A DNA stretch of 64,000 bases from Halobacteriales archaeon YIM A00010 (GCA_025041175.1 JAKCFJ010000001.1:248001-312000), one strand, 5' to 3'. Shown: positions 51,716-60,371, counted from the first letter of the stretch. Made by a program: numbers and translations. Notes: generated by a model from the letters alone, not told the origin.

Positions 51716-53760
51716 TAGTCCATTCCGAGTGACCGCATTTCGCTGTACAGTCCGTCCGAGATGTCCTCGGCGATCTCCTCGCCATCATCACGACCGCTGG
51801 CGTCGACGCTCATGTCGATGTGGACTCCGCCGCCTCCGCCACCACCAGCGCCGCCAGCACCACCCACAGCGAGCTGTGGCATGGCTGTCGCGGCCATCTG
51901 ACTCGCGGCGCGCCTCACCGCTCGCTCGCTCGCCAGCATCCCCTTGGCGAGCGTCTCGGGGAGCGCCTCGCCGCTCGCTGTCAAGTCGGATAGCGGCCCT
52001 TTCTTTGCATCACTGCTGGGGATGTAATCAGCAGCGCCTCCAACAGCGTTCTCAACGGCGTTCCCCACAGCGTTCGGGGCATTTTCGATCCCGTCGACGA
52101 TCGCGTCGATGAGGTCCTCTCCCGCGTCCTCAAAGTCGCTCACAGCGTTCTCGACCGCTGTCACGCCGCGCGAGATCGCGTTGCTGAACCGCTGTTTGAT
52201 GTTCCAGTTTTTAACGGTATCGTCGATGTTCCCGAGCGCGTTGTCGACCTCCCGTTCCGCGTCTTTTTTCAGTCCTTTGACTTCATCAACGATGTTGTCG
52301 ACCGCGGTCGAGAGCGACTGTTCGACGTTATCCCAGCCGTTTGACCACGTGGACTTCACGTCAGACACCAGATTGTTGACGGTCCGCGTCGCGTCCTTCT
52401 TGAGGCCTTTGATGAGGCTCGTCGCGCGGTCGACGAGATTATTCACAGCGCGTGTGGCGTCCTTTTTAAGTCCGGTAAGGAAGCCGACCACTTTGTCGAC
52501 GAGAATCGACGTATAGCGCTTGATTTTGTCCCAGTTCGTGTACACGGTGTACGCGAGGCCGACGATAACCGCGACGATGGCAGCGATGGCAAGCGTCAGG
52601 GGGTTAAACGCGGCGACCAAGGTTCCGATCGCGCCCGCAACCGTCGTGAACGCGCTCCACAGCGGCGCTAAGACTGCTACGGCCAGCTTTATCGCGGCGA
52701 TAACTGGAGCGAGGACGGCTATGAGGCCTGTCACCCCAAGTATCACTTTCTGGACCGGACCTGACAGTTTGTTAAACCATTTTGCTCCCTTTCCGAGCCA
52801 CGAGGTGAGTTTTGCGAGCGCGGGAACGACATGCTCAAGCAGGAATATGCCGATCTTTATGAGGTGTGGTGTGGCTTTTACGATCGCTTTTCCGAGCGCA
52901 ATAAAGTCGTCTTTCAGCGGCGATGTTTGCTCCGTCGTCTTTTTAAGGGCCGGAACCAAGTCCTCCTCGATGAATTTGCCGAGTTTCCGGAGCAGGGGGA
53001 GGGATTTACGGCCGAGATCAACCATCCACGCGACGACTTTGGGGAGAACCCGCATCGCCCACGCGCCGAAGTCACGGAGCGCCTGCTTGAACTTGCCCAT
53101 GGGTCCGAGAGCTTTTATAAGACTCTTGACTAAATCGGGCAACGCGAGTACCGCGTCTTTTAAGAGAGGAACGAACTGCTGACCGAATGGTTTGACGATC
53201 GCTATGATCTCGTTTTTGACTTTTTTGAGCGTCTTTTTTGCCCCATCTCCCCACGCAAGGAAGCCGCTGCCGACGATCGCGCCGAATGCTGTCGCAATGC
53301 CGCCGAGCGCGCCCGCAACCGGCACGATCACCGGGAGCAGGCCGAGGCCCATCAGCCCGATCAAAGCGAATTTGAGGGCGCTCACTGCCGACGCAGCCGC
53401 CCACGAGGAGAGGCCGAGCGCCGACGCGCCGCCAGCCGCGGTCGTCATTGCGCCGCCCGCGACGACCGCCTTGGCGGCCGTGTGGTCGAGTTCGTCGCCG
53501 ACCTCGTCGATCGCCGACTGGAGTGCCCACAGGCCGGGTGTCTGTTTGAGAGCCTTGCCGCCGAGCGAGCCGATCGCGCCGCGCGCTGTGACCGCCGAGC
53601 GGCCGGCGCTGTCGAGCGAGCGCTCAAGGGCGTCAAGCCCTGATTGGGCCGTGGTCGCGCTCGCGCCAACTTGCATGACCTCGTCGGCTGTGGATTCCAT
53701 GGCCTCTTGGGCCTGATCGACGACGGCATTGACAACGACCCGCACACTCGCATCGCTCAT
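51715..53760 (-). CDS. Tape-measure-like protein
   Basis: A 681-aa protein. The N-terminal 130 residues are Ala-rich helical. Hydrophobic stretches at about residues 128-170 and 330-410 (LIGLMGLGLLPVIVPVAGALGGI, LIAVLAPVIAAIKLAVAVLAPLW) are typical of tape-measure proteins. Near residues 430-520 is an imperfect repeat around GLKKDATRAVNNLVDRATS, GLKKDATRTVNNLVSDVKS and GLKKDAEREVDNALGNID. The C-terminus has a Gly-rich linker. In tailed viruses this protein sets tail length and exits first into the cell. No other tail gene is evident here. Confidence 0.7.
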   Translation of the reverse strand: MSDASVRVVVNAVVDQAQEAMESTADEVMQVGASATTAQSGLDALERSLDSAGRSAVTARGAIGSLGGKALKQTPGLWALQSAIDEVGDELDHTAAKAVVAGGAMTTAAGGASALGLSSWAAASAVSALKFALIGLMGLGLLPVIVPVAGALGGIATAFGAIVGSGFLAWGDGAKKTLKKVKNEIIAIVKPFGQQFVPLLKDAVLALPDLVKSLIKALGPMGKFKQALRDFGAWAMRVLPKVVAWMVDLGRKSLPLLRKLGKFIEEDLVPALKKTTEQTSPLKDDFIALGKAIVKATPHLIKIGIFLLEHVVPALAKLTSWLGKGAKWFNKLSGPVQKVILGVTGLIAVLAPVIAAIKLAVAVLAPLWSAFTTVAGAIGTLVAAFNPLTLAIAAIVAVIVGLAYTVYTNWDKIKRYTSILVDKVVGFLTGLKKDATRAVNNLVDRATSLIKGLKKDATRTVNNLVSDVKSTWSNGWDNVEQSLSTAVDNIVDEVKGLKKDAEREVDNALGNIDDTVKNWNIKQRFSNAISRGVTAVENAVSDFEDAGEDLIDAIVDGIENAPNAVGNAVENAVGGAADYIPSSDAKKGPLSDLTASGEALPETLAKGMLASERAVRRAASQMAATAMPQLAVGGAGGAGGGGGGGVHIDMSVDASGRDDGEEIAEDISDGLYSEMRSLGMD

Positions 53761-53813
53761 CGCTCCGAGTCCTCCTTTCTGATATCGGTATCGATTGAAA
53801 ACTCTGACATAAT

Positions 53814-54005
53814 CTATTGCGCTGCCTCCTCGTAATGCTGATAGCTACAGAATCTGTCCAGGCCGATCCAGCTATCGACGGTTGTGCCACTGCAGACGGC
53901 GCACGACGCGGAGTCCACCCCGTGCTCTTCGTAGTAATGAAATGTCATTAACCGCTTCGCTGGGAACGATCTGTCACAGTCGGGACAGGGGTAGATAATC
54001 CCCAT
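53814..54005 (-). CDS. Small C2H2 zinc-finger protein
   Basis: A 63-aa protein. CPDCDRSFPAKRLMTFHYYEEH is a C2H2 finger (Cys-x2-Cys, His-x4-His), and CAVCSGTTV with a later Cys gives a second possible site. Such small fingers are common in haloarchaeal viruses. It sits one base from the next gene in the leftward operon. Confidence 0.7.
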   Translation of the reverse strand: MGIIYPCPDCDRSFPAKRLMTFHYYEEHGVDSASCAVCSGTTVDSWIGLDRFCSYQHYEEAAQ

Positions 54006-54006
54006 C

Positions 54007-54228
54007 TCACCCCTCCATCACCGTCTCCACGCAGGTTCCGCACCACACATGCCCCTCGCTCAGCGCCACGAGGGGGAACCTATCGCTCACCGACTGACCT
54101 GACCCACACGCGGATATGTTTCGCTCTCGCTCCACGTGGATGCGGAGGGGGTTCTGCTGATCGACGTAGAGCCAGCCGGTATAGTCGGCCACAGCGGCGC
54201 GGATATCGCTCTCGGGCGCGTCACTCAT
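54007..54228 (-). CDS. Small Cys-containing element protein, paralogue 1
   Basis: A 73-aa protein from ATG 54228. It shares a layout with the adjacent gene: SDIRAAVADYTGWLYVD, PLRIHVERERN, ACG, PLVALSEGHVWCGTC. One CG and a terminal CxxC could bind zinc. It overlaps the upstream gene by eight bases. Confidence 0.65.
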   Translation of the reverse strand: MSDAPESDIRAAVADYTGWLYVDQQNPLRIHVERERNISACGSGQSVSDRFPLVALSEGHVWCGTCVETVMEG

Positions 54229-54466
54229 CATCCCCGGCCTCCTCGATCCCGTCGAGACAATCACGACACCACCGCTGTGGTCCCTCGTTCAGCGCCACGA
54301 GCGGGATGTACCACGACTTGTTAAACCGCTCTCCACACACAGAACCGCCTTTGTTATATTTCCCCTCACGCATGACATGAACCAGGGAAGGGTCGTGGGG
54401 ATCGACACACACCAGCGCGCGATACTCCTCCACCATCGCGCGGATATCGTCGTCAGCGCCGCTCAT
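54221..54466 (-). CDS. Small Cys-containing element protein, paralogue 2
   Basis: An 81-aa protein: DDIRAMVEEYRALVCVD, PSLVHVMREGK, SVCGERF, PLVALNEGPQRWCRDC. It is similar to the adjacent gene along its whole length, so the pair arose by tandem duplication. Its start overlaps the stop of the protease/scaffold gene. Confidence 0.65.
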   Translation of the reverse strand: MSGADDDIRAMVEEYRALVCVDPHDPSLVHVMREGKYNKGGSVCGERFNKSWYIPLVALNEGPQRWCRDCLDGIEEAGDDE

Positions 54467-55749
54467 TGGTCTGCCTCCTCGCGCCGCTCGCGCCGCCGCT
54501 CGCTCATCGCCGCGAGCAACGATTGATCTGTATCGTGATCACGCGCGTCGATGTCGTACTCCTCGCGGACATACGCGGCCGCTGAGAGGCCGCGGGTACT
54601 CGCGTCCTTTTTCTCGACCGGATCGAGTGTGGCGGCGGCGATGTTGTCGGCCTGATCCATCGAGCCGCTGCCATCGACGATCCCGTGATCGTCAGAACTC
54701 CCAGCGATGATCGCGTTTGATTGGGTGTTCCGGCGGCGATTCGAGCGCGAGTGATCGAGCGCGAGATCCGAGAGCCGAGCTTCGAGATCGTCCGCGCTCG
54801 TGCCAGCGAGGGCGGCCACACGGGCGTCCACGTCCTCGGTCTCCTCGCTCGGGAGATCGGCCTCAAGTTCGGCGATCTCCTCCCTGAGATCGAGCGTCTG
54901 GGCGTCCACGAGCGCGTGGGGGTCAGCGCCCGCTTCGAGGCCCGCTGCCTCGGCGGCCGCCTCGAACGCTTCAGCGCGCTCCTGTACGGCTTCTATCTCC
55001 GCCTTTGCCTTCGCCTCTGCCTTCGCCACCTCATCACCCACGTACTCCTCCATCTCTGCCTCGAACTCCTCTAACTCACTATCGACCACGCCGCGGAGCC
55101 GCTCGATCTCCGCGTCTTTGGCGGCGATCACGTCGGCGGCCTCGACCGCATCGCTGTCATGGTCCTGTAACGCCTCCACGAACTCCGCGCTCGCGTCGAG
55201 ATCGCCCGGCTCCTCGGCCGCGGCGGCCGCGAGCGGCGGCATGGAGCCGACGTTTGCCGAGGCCACAGCGCCCTCGATGACGAGATCCACGCCCGTTATC
55301 TCGGCCGTAAGCGGAACCACATCGGTGTTCTTTGGGTTTTTGGCTGCCTCGTACCCACCGACGATCGAGAAGTCCAGCGCGTCGAACTCGCCCGCTCGGA
55401 GCGCGTCTTTGGCAGTCTCGTTCGTGATCCGGCTGTCGGTCATCACGATCTCGGACTCGTCGGCCGACAGCTCGACCGCCTCCACGTAGCCGACCGTTCC
55501 GAGGTCGGTCGTTGCGGCAACACTGTCCGGTTGTGGGTGATCAAACCCGATCGGGATCTCCGCGCCGGCTTCGAGATCGGCGTTGAGGCCCTCGTACGTC
55601 GATTGTAGGCTCTCCGTGTCCACAGCGGCCGTCTTGGGGGTTCCGCCGATCCGGAGGTTGTGCTCGCCCGTGGCCCAGATCACGCCTGTCAGCGCGAGCG
55701 CGCCGTTGTCGGCCTCGATCAGCTCGAACTCGGCCGGGGTTTCTGTCAT
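54463..55749 (-). CDS. Probable prohead protease fused to a scaffold-like coiled coil
   Basis: A 428-aa protein. The N-terminal 165 residues have strands and loops seen in Mu-I/DUF2213-type prohead proteases: TGVIWATGEHNLRI, GAEIPIGFDHPQPDSV with a candidate catalytic His, LGTVGYVEAVELSADES and FDALDFSIVGGY with a candidate Ser. Residues 190-320 are a long Glu/Ala coiled coil (EFEAEMEEYVGDEVAKAEAK), as in internal scaffolds. The C-terminus is polar (SERRRERREEADQ). The role in capsid assembly is inferred; no capsid protein gene is recognised next to it. Confidence 0.6.
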   Translation of the reverse strand: MTETPAEFELIEADNGALALTGVIWATGEHNLRIGGTPKTAAVDTESLQSTYEGLNADLEAGAEIPIGFDHPQPDSVAATTDLGTVGYVEAVELSADESEIVMTDSRITNETAKDALRAGEFDALDFSIVGGYEAAKNPKNTDVVPLTAEITGVDLVIEGAVASANVGSMPPLAAAAAEEPGDLDASAEFVEALQDHDSDAVEAADVIAAKDAEIERLRGVVDSELEEFEAEMEEYVGDEVAKAEAKAKAEIEAVQERAEAFEAAAEAAGLEAGADPHALVDAQTLDLREEIAELEADLPSEETEDVDARVAALAGTSADDLEARLSDLALDHSRSNRRRNTQSNAIIAGSSDDHGIVDGSGSMDQADNIAAATLDPVEKKDASTRGLSAAAYVREEYDIDARDHDTDQSLLAAMSERRRERREEADQ

Positions 55750-56021
55750 TGGCGATCACCCCCACTCGTCGAGGCCTCCTCCTGGCGGATCTGGGCCTTC
55801 AGCTCCTCAATCACGCCCGCACAATCCTCTCTCTTGGCCCTCAACGCCGCGATTTTGGCGGCCGCCTTGGCCTCGGTCTTCACGATTCGGGAGTCTATCT
55901 CCTCGTTAATGGCCTCCATGGCCTCGATCTGGCCCTCTAATCCATCGTCCTTTGCCGCTGCCTCCTCGATTTTGGCCATTGTCTTCTCGTTCCCGATCAA
56001 CACCTCCTCGTGTTCGGTCAT
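55746..56021 (-). CDS. Coiled-coil element protein
   Basis: A 91-aa protein that is nearly all helix, with heptad-like hydrophobics (IEAMEAINEEIDSRIVKTEA, ALRAKREDCAGVIEELKAQI). It overlaps both neighbours by four bases (ATGA-type), so it is part of the operon. No family recognised. Confidence 0.6.
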   Translation of the reverse strand: MTEHEEVLIGNEKTMAKIEEAAAKDDGLEGQIEAMEAINEEIDSRIVKTEAKAAAKIAALRAKREDCAGVIEELKAQIRQEEASTSGGDRQ

Positions 56022-56533
56022 CGACGACCACCCCGACGTTGCTCCGAGATGGCCTCCTTGAGGCTGATCTCGTCGTGGAGGCTCGCATCGATCCCGTACT
56101 CACGCTCGATGAGTTGCTCGGCCGTGATCTCCGCGCGTTTTGCGGCGGCGGTCTCGTCGGGCGTGAGCGCTCCTCGGGCGACTGGGTTTCCACGACGAGT
56201 GGAATCGTCGGGGAGCGCCGCCGTGATGCGTTGGGTTTTCATCCCCTGGCTCGCCCAGTCGTCTTGTTTCTGGGCCTCGATCACAGCGCCCACGCCGAGG
56301 TTTGAGCGTGCGTACTCGGTGGCCGTCTGGCCGTTCTCAGCGGCCGCTTTGAGTTCGGCGGGCGTGAGTTCCTGTTCGAGCGCGGCCTCCACACGCGCCG
56401 CCTCGCGGTCCTCCGCGGTAACGTAGTCGTCCTCGATCCCGGCCTCTTCCCGGCGCTCCTCGCGCTCGGCCTGCAGTTCCTCGATGTGCTCTTTGGTCTC
56501 GCGCGCTCGAAGCTCCTTGATTTTGTCGTTCAT
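56018..56533 (-). CDS. Acidic helical element protein
   Basis: A 171-aa protein of high Glu/Ala/Arg content. The first 60 residues are a coiled coil (KELRARETKEHIEELQAERE). The C-terminus (EREYGIDASLHDEISLKEAISEQRRGGRR) resembles the end of the protease/scaffold protein (VREEYDIDARDHDTDQSLLAAMSERRRE), which suggests a shared binding segment. Overlaps of four bases join it to the flanking genes. Confidence 0.6.
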   Translation of the reverse strand: MNDKIKELRARETKEHIEELQAEREERREEAGIEDDYVTAEDREAARVEAALEQELTPAELKAAAENGQTATEYARSNLGVGAVIEAQKQDDWASQGMKTQRITAALPDDSTRRGNPVARGALTPDETAAAKRAEITAEQLIEREYGIDASLHDEISLKEAISEQRRGGRR

Positions 56534-56664
56534 CGGTTTCCCTCCGCGTAATCGAGCAATTGCTCGATAAACTCGTTGTACGTCATGCTATCGTATGGTT
56601 TTGCAGCAGTCAATCGAGTATGAGTCGATTTCTGGACCTGCACAGTGGTGGCCTCTCGGTCCAT
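56530..56664 (-). CDS. 44-residue ribbon-helix-helix/VapB-like protein
   Basis: Starts at ATG 56664 and reads MDREATTVQVQKSTHTRL then TYNEFIEQLLDYAEGNR. The pattern, a short strand followed by KSTHTRL and a helix ending in a leucine-rich segment, is that of small haloarchaeal RHH/DUF7557-type proteins. It is first gene of the leftward operon and overlaps the next start by ATGA. A TATA-like AAATATATG lies on the minus strand about 25 bp upstream. It may autoregulate the operon. Confidence 0.65.
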   Translation of the reverse strand: MDREATTVQVQKSTHTRLTAAKPYDSMTYNEFIEQLLDYAEGNR

Positions 56665-57681
56665 ACCTATAGTAGGCTACAGAGACATATATTTCCTCCC
56701 GAGAGGAACCGGTAACTAAAGGTAGTTAGGCATGTTTAACTGTATTCGCGTATGGCAATACAAGGTATGAAGTACCAGTGGTGCATACCTGTAATCACAG
56801 GGCGTCTGTCTCCCTGTTTTGGAGCGCGGGCGGCCGGGAGCCACGGGAGGTTACTACTTGCCTCCGTGATGGCACCGGGCGCTCGTGTTCCGGCTGCACA
56901 ATCCGAGTCCAGGCGGGAGGTTGTCGGGGGGTCGGTTCTTTCCGATGCATTCAGCTTTTGTCGCGCGTTGGGTAGCCACACGGCCGCGCAGGACGGGTTC
57001 GTCCGGCGTTCGCCCTGGGGTTCGAGCGGCGCGAATGGGTATCCACACGGCCGCACGAGCGCCTGTTCGGGCGTCAGCCGATCGCGCCGGTGAAATCTGC
57101 TCGCGCTAAGTGGTGAGAGCGGTCCGGCGAGAGAGCGATCAATATAAATATGCGACCCTTTCGCTCTCAGCTCAGCAATGGTGTGGGGGGTGGCCCGGCG
57201 GCGGCGATCGGCTGGCGCGCTGGCTTGTTCGCTTGTCTGTGTGAGACAACCGTACAAACCGATCGGCCGATATCGCCTGAGCTGCCCGCCAGTGGCCGAT
57301 AGCGCGATCGAGTCAGATATGCTATGGCAATTGGGTACCCACAGACTCCATTCGTCTGTAAACGCCCAAGATCTGACTGATGGCTGATGCATTAGCCCCA
57401 GCTGCCAGAAATGTACCCACAGAGGCGCGCTACTCGGGATGTGCCATATTTGACTGGGGCTTTGGCTGGGCTATCTGTCATGGTCTCTCATGAGATTGGC
57501 CCTGCAGATTCTTACAGGCAAGGCTCCGGCGAAACCGCGAAGTAATAATGATATCTAATTAGCTATGCGAATCGAATAACCGTTTCTTACCCCGTCTTTG
57601 AGATTAAATATATCGCTGGGGGGGAACCCCCCGTTCTCACACGGGGTGGCCACACGGCCGCGCGCCGAGAGGGAGCCTCTA
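56665..57681. other. Long non-coding region of the element
   Basis: About 1.0 kb between the leftward operon promoter and the probable origin. A 218-codon open frame on the minus strand (56736-57392) has no protein-like composition. The 12-mer CCACACGGCCGC occurs three times in the same orientation (near 56976, 57043 and 57650), twice within an identical 15-mer GCCACACGGCCGCGC. GGTACCCACAGA/TGTACCCACAGA occurs twice (about 57335 and 57411). GGGGGG-AA-CCCCCC at 57619-57632 is a palindrome. It could hold a packaging site, an RNA gene or replication signals. Confidence 0.5.
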
Positions 57682-57926
57682 TATTTATACGGGTCAGCCG
57701 AGGTCAAGTTTTTCCCACGCGAGGTAAAAAATTGACCTCTGAGCCGCAGCGTTACGTTGCGTGTGATCTATATAGGAAATTAAGTCTGAAGTGTTACGGG
57801 TCGGTTGAGGGTCGGATCGACGTAGGTCTACCCGTAACGCAAGACAGCGGTGTGTTACGGGTCGGTTGAAGGTCTACCCACTTTCGTGCGTGGGAAAAAC
57901 TTGACCTCGGCTGACCCGTATAAATA
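57682..57926. other. Probable replication origin: 39-bp perfect inverted repeat with internal direct repeats
   Basis: 57682-57720 and 57888-57926 are exact reverse complements over 39 bp; each arm holds TTATACGGGTCAGCCGAGGT and TTTTTCCCACGC. Between the arms, GTGTTACGGGTCGGTTGA occurs at 57791-57808 and 57852-57869, exactly 61 bp apart, with GGTCTACCC following each. CGTAACGC (57833-57840) and GCGTTACG (near 57749) add inverted copies of the core. It lies 12 bp past the 3' end of the primase-polymerase gene. The arrangement of iterons and a long palindrome next to a Rep gene suggests an origin, but a terminator or recombination site is possible. Confidence 0.6.
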
Positions 57927-57938
57927 AGAGGGCCGCCT

Positions 57939-60371
57939 CTACTCGTCGCCGCCGTCCGTGGCTACCTTCTCGTCTTCGCTGTCGAAAATGACCCTGTCCA
58001 CATCGCCCTCACCGTGGCCGGGCGCTTCGCCGAAGTGCTCTTCGATCACTTCATCTGTGTGATCGCGCTGGCCGCTGTCGGCTTCGTTTTGGACGTATTC
58101 CCTCGGCTCTGCAAAGCTGGCATCGAGCTTCCAAAACCGGCGCGGTCCTGCCTCCGTTCGCTTGACAACGCTCACGCCACCCCCACCAACCGTGTGGCCA
58201 CGGGCGGCGAGTTCCGACTGTAGCGACCGCATAGCGATATCTCGGTTTTGAACGACGTTGTGTGGAGTCTCGTTCGGAACAAGGATAAACTCGCTATCCT
58301 TCCCGTCGGGAGCGAACACACCCCCACGCTCCGAGTAGCCTACCCCGGCCTCCGCATCGCCGGGGTTCTCCGTGTAGGCCGATCCCCTCCGGATCGCGCG
58401 CTGCAATTGCTCAACGGCGAGCGTCCGAGGTCCTTCTTTTTTCGTCCGCTTGGCGCGGCTGGCGATGAACGAGTTTATCCATTCGTGCCAGTCGGTCGTC
58501 TCGCGCAGCTCGGCTGGCGGCCTGGGCGGCTGCTCGCCCGTTTCTGACCGGATCTCATCGCGGAAATCCCGCCAGTGGTTGTGCGTCTTCCCGTCGCCGA
58601 CGGCGCTCGTCTCGATGAATACCGTATCTTCGTCATCGTCGGCCGCCTCGAACTCCCACCGCAGTGTGGCCTCCTGGACGTGGTCCGTGGTCCGTTCCTC
58701 GACGAGATCGACCAAATCATCTTCGAGCAGCTCATCGAGCGTGAGCGTGAGCGCGCCGCCCGCGTCTGCGCTCGCCGACCGAACGCCCTTCTCGATGAGC
58801 TGCTCGAAATCGCCCTTCCCGAACGGCCGATACACAGACGACAGAATCCCGGCTGTGGCCGATACCTCGCTCGTTTCTTCTGTGAGGAACTCGGCATGTG
58901 ATTCGCCGAACTCCGTGGCCGCATTCTCGACATCGGCCGCGTCGAGCGGCCCGAGTTCGTCGACATCCCCGACCAGGCCCGATCGAGCGCTCATGTACGT
59001 CGCGCGCCCGCTGTCACCGCCTGTGGCTCCATTCTCTCCGCTCGAACCCCCGGAGTAGGTGTCTCCAACCAGGCCGCGTGCTTTCTCGATCTCGTCGTCA
59101 CCGAGGCGCTCCCACTTATCGACGTGACCGCCCGAATGGAGGCCGGACCGCCGGTACAGCTGATCCATTTGGGTACGATCCCGGCCCGTCCAGAATGCGA
59201 GATGGCAAAGTAGCGCCATCCGCGCCTCGCTGTGTGAGGGGTAGCCGATGGTCGAGCCGTCCCACAGCGCGCCGAATCCGTCGCCATTCGAGGCGCTCTT
59301 CGCGCGCTCGATCACTTCATCATCGGAGAGGTCGGTAGATCCCCCCGCCGAGGTCGGGGTTTTCGCATCTTTTACATCTTCGATGGTGTTCACAGCGATC
59401 TCCTCGGCTCTCGAATCATCGACTGTGGTTCCCTCATCGCCGCCGCTGTCGCTCGATTCGAACGCGTCTCTGTAGACGGCCTCGAACGCGTCAGATCGCT
59501 TCTCGACGGCCTCGGCCTCGCCCGCGACGTGATCGCCCGTCACCGTGAAAAAGCGCTCCGTGTCGTAGATCTCGACCTCTGAGCTGTCGTATGCCTCAAG
59601 CTCCGAGGGCATACCCGTCTTGCAGCGGTCGCCGGGCTTCTCGGCTTTCACGATCGTGTGCGCGCCTGTGTGGGAGGGAGAGAACTCAGTATAGCTGTCG
59701 AGATCGTCGAGCGCGCGCTCGGCCCACGGCTGCCACTCGACGACCTCCGGATCGTATGCGTTGTCGAAGTCAACGCCGGCGAATTCGTCGTAGTGAGAGA
59801 ACATGAACCCGATGCCTGTGATCCCCTCGTGGTGACGATCGTGTTCACAGGCCCGCTCGAACTCGGCCCAGGTGCTGGGATCGCTCGCTGAGGCGTTCGA
59901 GCCGTTCAGGGGGTTCACAGGGATCTTCGTGAGGTATGGCTCTCCGTCTGCGCCTGTACGCTCCTCACGCCGCCAGCAGACCCACTGATCGGTCTCTCGG
60001 AGCGCCTGTGGGATCGCTGGATACGAGACCACAGTCGTGTCGTAATCGCTCGCGCCGCCGTCCTCGGTCCGCACGACACGGTAGAGATACCCGCGCTCGG
60101 GTTCGCCGCCGTTCAATTCGCCTATCGCGCCCTTCCAGTCGTCGACGCTCTCGAACCCGCTCTGCTCCCGATATGGCTTGAGGTCCTCCTCCGTCGGTGT
60201 GACTTCTCCAATCTCCTCCACGTGGCAGTACCCACGTCGGTGCTGGCCACGTCCCACGTTCCACCACGTGTTTCCGGTGGTTCTCTGCTCTCGCCGGAAC
60301 GTAACGGCCTCCCCGTGGTCGAGTAACTGCTCGCGCGCAGTCACGTCACTGAACGAGATCGGCCCCGTCAT
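57939..60371 (-). CDS. Primase-polymerase (PrimPol, AEP superfamily; NrS-1-like)
   Basis: An 810-aa protein. Residues 115-310 form an archaeo-eukaryotic primase domain: ALRETDQWVCWRRE, catalytic acidic pair DFD at 201-203 (GVDFDNA), SHTGAH at 233-238, and EIYDTERFFTVTGDH around 268-281. A helical bundle follows near 385-430 (FWTGRDRTQMDQLYRRSGL), as in the NrS-1 phage polymerase. The remaining 380 residues contain no Walker A helicase motif but end in a winged-helix-like, acidic tail. It would prime and copy the element's DNA. Confidence 0.8.
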   Translation of the reverse strand: MTGPISFSDVTAREQLLDHGEAVTFRREQRTTGNTWWNVGRGQHRRGYCHVEEIGEVTPTEEDLKPYREQSGFESVDDWKGAIGELNGGEPERGYLYRVVRTEDGGASDYDTTVVSYPAIPQALRETDQWVCWRREERTGADGEPYLTKIPVNPLNGSNASASDPSTWAEFERACEHDRHHEGITGIGFMFSHYDEFAGVDFDNAYDPEVVEWQPWAERALDDLDSYTEFSPSHTGAHTIVKAEKPGDRCKTGMPSELEAYDSSEVEIYDTERFFTVTGDHVAGEAEAVEKRSDAFEAVYRDAFESSDSGGDEGTTVDDSRAEEIAVNTIEDVKDAKTPTSAGGSTDLSDDEVIERAKSASNGDGFGALWDGSTIGYPSHSEARMALLCHLAFWTGRDRTQMDQLYRRSGLHSGGHVDKWERLGDDEIEKARGLVGDTYSGGSSGENGATGGDSGRATYMSARSGLVGDVDELGPLDAADVENAATEFGESHAEFLTEETSEVSATAGILSSVYRPFGKGDFEQLIEKGVRSASADAGGALTLTLDELLEDDLVDLVEERTTDHVQEATLRWEFEAADDDEDTVFIETSAVGDGKTHNHWRDFRDEIRSETGEQPPRPPAELRETTDWHEWINSFIASRAKRTKKEGPRTLAVEQLQRAIRRGSAYTENPGDAEAGVGYSERGGVFAPDGKDSEFILVPNETPHNVVQNRDIAMRSLQSELAARGHTVGGGGVSVVKRTEAGPRRFWKLDASFAEPREYVQNEADSGQRDHTDEVIEEHFGEAPGHGEGDVDRVIFDSEDEKVATDGGDE

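Noticed and set aside
56736-57392. 218-codon open frame on the minus strand in the element
   Set aside because: The translation has the Arg/Ser/Pro/Cys-rich, unstructured look of random GC-rich DNA, with no Asp/Glu bias as in true proteins of this organism. No operon overlap supports it.
57649-57926. Possible CRISPR-like repeats in the element
   Set aside because: Repeats are only two or three copies with uneven spacing and a large inverted repeat; there is no regular repeat-spacer array and no cas gene.
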